A stretch of 7,214 nt of DNA from JBDHRG01 sp039807445 (GTDB lineage: Bacteria > Pseudomonadota > Gammaproteobacteria > Competibacterales > Competibacteraceae). The stretch spans positions 1-7,214 of the forward strand of contig JBDHRG010000190.1 in NCBI GenBank assembly GCA_039807445.1, given 5' to 3'. Within the stretch, counting starts at the first letter, position 1; each line of letters starts with the position of its first letter. A model generated the notes under the pieces. It was given only the letters and a program-made list of their open reading frames with translations. It was not told the origin of the DNA and made no database searches. This document shows positions 5,863-7,214 of this stretch, one piece after another. Position numbers and translations under genes: made by a program.

Positions 5863-6158
5863 CGCCGTCCTTCCTCGCGCCACTCGCGGGCTTCGTCCAG
5901 CGTCGCGCGTGCGCCGCACCGTGCCCGCAGGTCCTTGATCCGGTCGATCCAGGCCCGCCGTTGCGCGCGCGCCTGATCGACGCCACCGCGCAGCGTCGCG
6001 AGCAGCTCTTGCAGCTGCGTTTCCGACGAGATTTCGGCCGGGATCAGTCGGGCGACCGAGCGGCCATTGCGCGTGATCACGACCGATTCGCCGTTAGCCA
6101 CCGCATCGATCAGCGCGGAGAGTTTTGCTTTGGCCTCGAATACGCCGACTGTGTGCAC
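5859..6158 (-). CDS. vapB: Phd/YefM-family antitoxin paired with VapC
   Basis: The product has 99 residues. The N-terminal Phd/YefM DNA-binding domain is clear: HTVGVFEAKAKLSALIDAVANGE, then SVVITRNGRSVARLIP (about 2-41). The rest is a charged helical region (SSETQLQELLATLRGG... ...LDEAREWREEGRR) that would wrap and block the toxin. It is somewhat longer than the usual 75-90 residue members. It is the first gene of the operon, with its stop overlapping the vapC start by 4 bases. Such antitoxins repress their own promoter, and a perfect palindrome lies 12 bases upstream of the start. The symbol vapB is used for the partner role; by fold it is a Phd-type antitoxin. Confidence 0.9.
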   Translation of the reverse strand: MHTVGVFEAKAKLSALIDAVANGESVVITRNGRSVARLIPAEISSETQLQELLATLRGGVDQARAQRRAWIDRIKDLRARCGARATLDEAREWREEGRR

Positions 6159-6164
6159 AGTTAC

Positions 6165-6193
6165 CTCGGTCTGGTTAACCAGTTCGAACCGAG
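6165..6193. promoter_or_regulatory. Probable vapBC autoregulatory operator (nested palindromes)
   Basis: The core CTGGTTAACCAG (6171-6182) is a perfect 12-base palindrome. It is bracketed by CTCGGT (6165-6170) and its reverse complement ACCGAG (6188-6193), and TTCGAA (6183-6188) is a further 6-base palindrome. The block lies just upstream of the antitoxin ATG (6158), where Phd/VapB dimers normally bind. A separate palindrome, TGTGCACA (6152-6159), covers the start codon itself. Binding by VapB-VapC is inferred from position and symmetry. Confidence 0.6.
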
Positions 6194-6202
6194 TCTAGCA
6201 GG

Positions 6203-6218
6203 TGTTCGAGCGCGAATT
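6203..6218 (+). promoter_or_regulatory. Candidate GlpR operator upstream of glpR
   Basis: TGTTCG-AGCG-CGAATT matches the enterobacterial GlpR operator layout (TGTTCG, 4 bases, CGAACA) at 10 of the 12 arm positions, with a perfect left arm. It lies 82 bases before the glpR start, in an AT-richer stretch (about 6213-6247) that probably contains the promoter. This suggests autoregulation. The DNA preference of this particular protein has not been shown. Confidence 0.4.
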
Positions 6219-6300
6219 TTTGCGATTTCTGTTGCAATACGAAAAAAAGCGAGCTCCAGTATTGTCCTCGAGGATACCGCCAACGACCGAGGCGTAGTCG

Positions 6301-7068
6301 ATGGAACTCAACAAGCGCCAGGAGGAAGTCATCGCCCTGGCCCGCGCGCAGGGCTTCGTCAGCGTCGAAGTCCTGGCCGAGCACTTCGCGGTGACGCCGC
6401 AGACCATCCGCCGCGATCTGAACATGCTCTGCGACGTCGGCCTTTTGCGCCGCTACCACGGCGGCGCCGGGGTGCCGTCGAGCGTCGAGAACCTCGCCTA
6501 TTCGACGCGCCAGGTGCTGCAACTCGACGAAAAGCGCCGCATCGCCGGACTGGTCGCGCAGCACATCCCCGACCAGGCTTCGCTGTTCATCAACATCGGC
6601 ACCACCACCGAAGAGGTGGCCAAGGCGCTGCTCGGCCACCAGGGCTTGCGCGTGATCACCAACAACCTCAACGTCGCGACGCTGCTGTGCGACAACCCGA
6701 GCTTCGAGGTGATCGTCGCCGGCGGCGTGGTGCGCGCGCGCGACCGCGGCGTCACCGGCGAGGCGACGATCGACTTCATCCGCCAGTTCAAGGTCGATTT
6801 CGGCGTGATCGGCATCTCAGGCATCGATGTCGACGGCACGCTGCTCGACTTCGACTACCGCGAAGTGCGCGTGTCGGAGGCGATCATCCGCCACTCGCGC
6901 CAGGTGCTGCTGTGTGCCGACCACACCAAGTTCGGCCGCAACGCGATGGTGCGCCTGGGGCATGTGTCGCAGGTGCACGCGCTGTTCACCGACCGGCCGG
7001 TGCCGCAGGCGATGCTGACGATGCTCGAGGAGTCCGGCACGCGGGTCCACGTCGCCGAGCTGGGCTGA
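6301..7068 (+). CDS. glpR: DeoR-family transcriptional repressor, GlpR type
   Basis: The product has 255 residues, a cytoplasmic repressor. An N-terminal DeoR helix-turn-helix spans about 5-57 (RQEEVIALARAQGFVSVEVL, AEHFAVTPQTIRRDLN, LLRRYHGGAGVPSS). The effector domain follows with FINIGTTTEEVAKALL (96-111), RVITNNLNVATLL (117-129), the glycine turn VIVAGG, and DFGVIGISGIDVDGTLLDFDYREVR (167-190). Then come HTKFGRNAMVRLG and a short tail. Segments such as PQTIRRDLN, GISGID.DG.LL.FDY.EVR and KFGRNAMV match E. coli GlpR closely, so glycerol-3-phosphate is the likely inducer. ATG 6301 is supported by GAGG (6289-6292) 8 bases upstream. It is divergent from vapBC. No glpD, glpK or glpF lies in the window to confirm the regulon. 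Confidence 0.92.
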   Translation: MELNKRQEEVIALARAQGFVSVEVLAEHFAVTPQTIRRDLNMLCDVGLLRRYHGGAGVPSSVENLAYSTRQVLQLDEKRRIAGLVAQHIPDQASLFINIGTTTEEVAKALLGHQGLRVITNNLNVATLLCDNPSFEVIVAGGVVRARDRGVTGEATIDFIRQFKVDFGVIGISGIDVDGTLLDFDYREVRVSEAIIRHSRQVLLCADHTKFGRNAMVRLGHVSQVHALFTDRPVPQAMLTMLEESGTRVHVAELG

Positions 7069-7091
7069 TGCGCTTCCGTGCCGTCGCGAGC

Positions 7092-7120
7092 GTCCGGATC
7101 CGCCTCCGGCGGATTCGGAC
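7092..7120. terminator. Strong hairpin between glpR and the convergent gene
   Basis: GTCCGGATCCGCC (7092-7104) pairs with GGCGGATTCGGAC (7108-7120) over 13 positions, with one G-T wobble and a TCC loop. It starts 23 bases after the glpR stop and 17 bases beyond the stop of the opposing gene, the expected place for a shared terminator. Neither strand has a T-tract, so termination may need Rho, or the hairpin may only protect 3' ends. Confidence 0.55.
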
Positions 7121-7137
7121 ACGGCCCGCGTCCTGCG

Positions 7138-7214
7138 TCAGTCGAGCGTCAGCAGCGCCCGGCCGGTCATCTCCGCCGGCGGCGGCAGGTTCATCAGCCG
7201 CAGCAGCGTCGGCG
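7138..7214 (-). CDS. gpmI: C-terminus of probable cofactor-independent phosphoglycerate mutase (partial)
   Basis: Only the last 24 codons are in the window, ending at TGA (7140-7138 on the minus strand). They read PTLLRLMNLPPPAEMTGRAL and then LTLD. The pattern APTxLxLhGLPxPxEMTGxxLh is the standard C-terminus of GpmI, which interconverts 3- and 2-phosphoglycerate in glycolysis without bisphosphoglycerate. Related alkaline-phosphatase superfamily enzymes (sulfatases, phosphodiesterases) can end with similar PTLL..hG motifs, but EMTG strongly favours GpmI. The rest of the gene, including all metal and catalytic residues, is beyond the window edge. Confidence 0.65.
   Translation of the reverse strand, partial: PTLLRLMNLPPPAEMTGRALLTLD

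Noticed and set aside
5863..5919. Upstream start for vapC giving a longer protein
   Set aside because: The extra residues do not look like PIN sequence and would overlap the antitoxin. GTG 5862 has a ribosome binding site and the usual 4-base overlap.

Overview
The window is GC-rich chromosomal DNA with strong G/C third-position bias. The gene families point to a Proteobacterium, probably a beta- or gammaproteobacterium from water, soil or sludge. It carries a PEP-CTERM (exosortase-sorted) secreted esterase, a PykA-type pyruvate kinase, a GlpR-type DeoR repressor, a DUF4124 protein and a YgiB-like (DUF1190) lipoprotein. The species cannot be fixed from the sequence.

Layout. (1) Bases 1-558 are a decaying IS607-type transposon end. 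It holds a frameshifted serine recombinase (tnpA), a tnpB cut down to about 30 N-terminal codons, and a short fold-rich tail. That tail ends in a hairpin closely resembling the Cas12a CRISPR direct repeat. (2) Bases 616-1283 hold two small plus-strand genes, EthD-family and DUF488-family, overlapping by 4 bases. (3) A REP-like dispersed repeat at 1292-1352 separates them from a minus-strand pair: a PEP-CTERM GDSL/SGNH esterase (1846-2802) followed by a DUF4124 protein (1388-1837). (4) A 345-base divergent gap leads to pyruvate kinase (3148-4608) and a DUF1190-like lipoprotein with a very basic tail (4708-5385). (5) A minus-strand VapBC-type toxin-antitoxin pair (5461-6158) has a perfect 12-base palindrome just upstream. 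(6) glpR (6301-7068) is divergent from vapBC and has a GlpR-like operator in its own leader. (7) The last 77 bases hold the C-terminus of a minus-strand gene, most likely gpmI (cofactor-independent phosphoglycerate mutase), converging on glpR across a strong hairpin.

How it fits together. gpmI and pyk act in lower glycolysis and glpR typically controls glycerol-3-phosphate use, so 3148-7214 reads as central carbon metabolism interrupted by a toxin-antitoxin module. The left end is accessory DNA. Each of the three convergent gene junctions carries an inverted repeat that could end transcription from both sides. I see no complete new defence or mobile system. The best lead is the Cas12a-repeat-like hairpin at the edge of the TnpB remnant, because TnpB is the ancestor of Cas12 nucleases. 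It is a single copy and may be coincidence or a relic omega-RNA.
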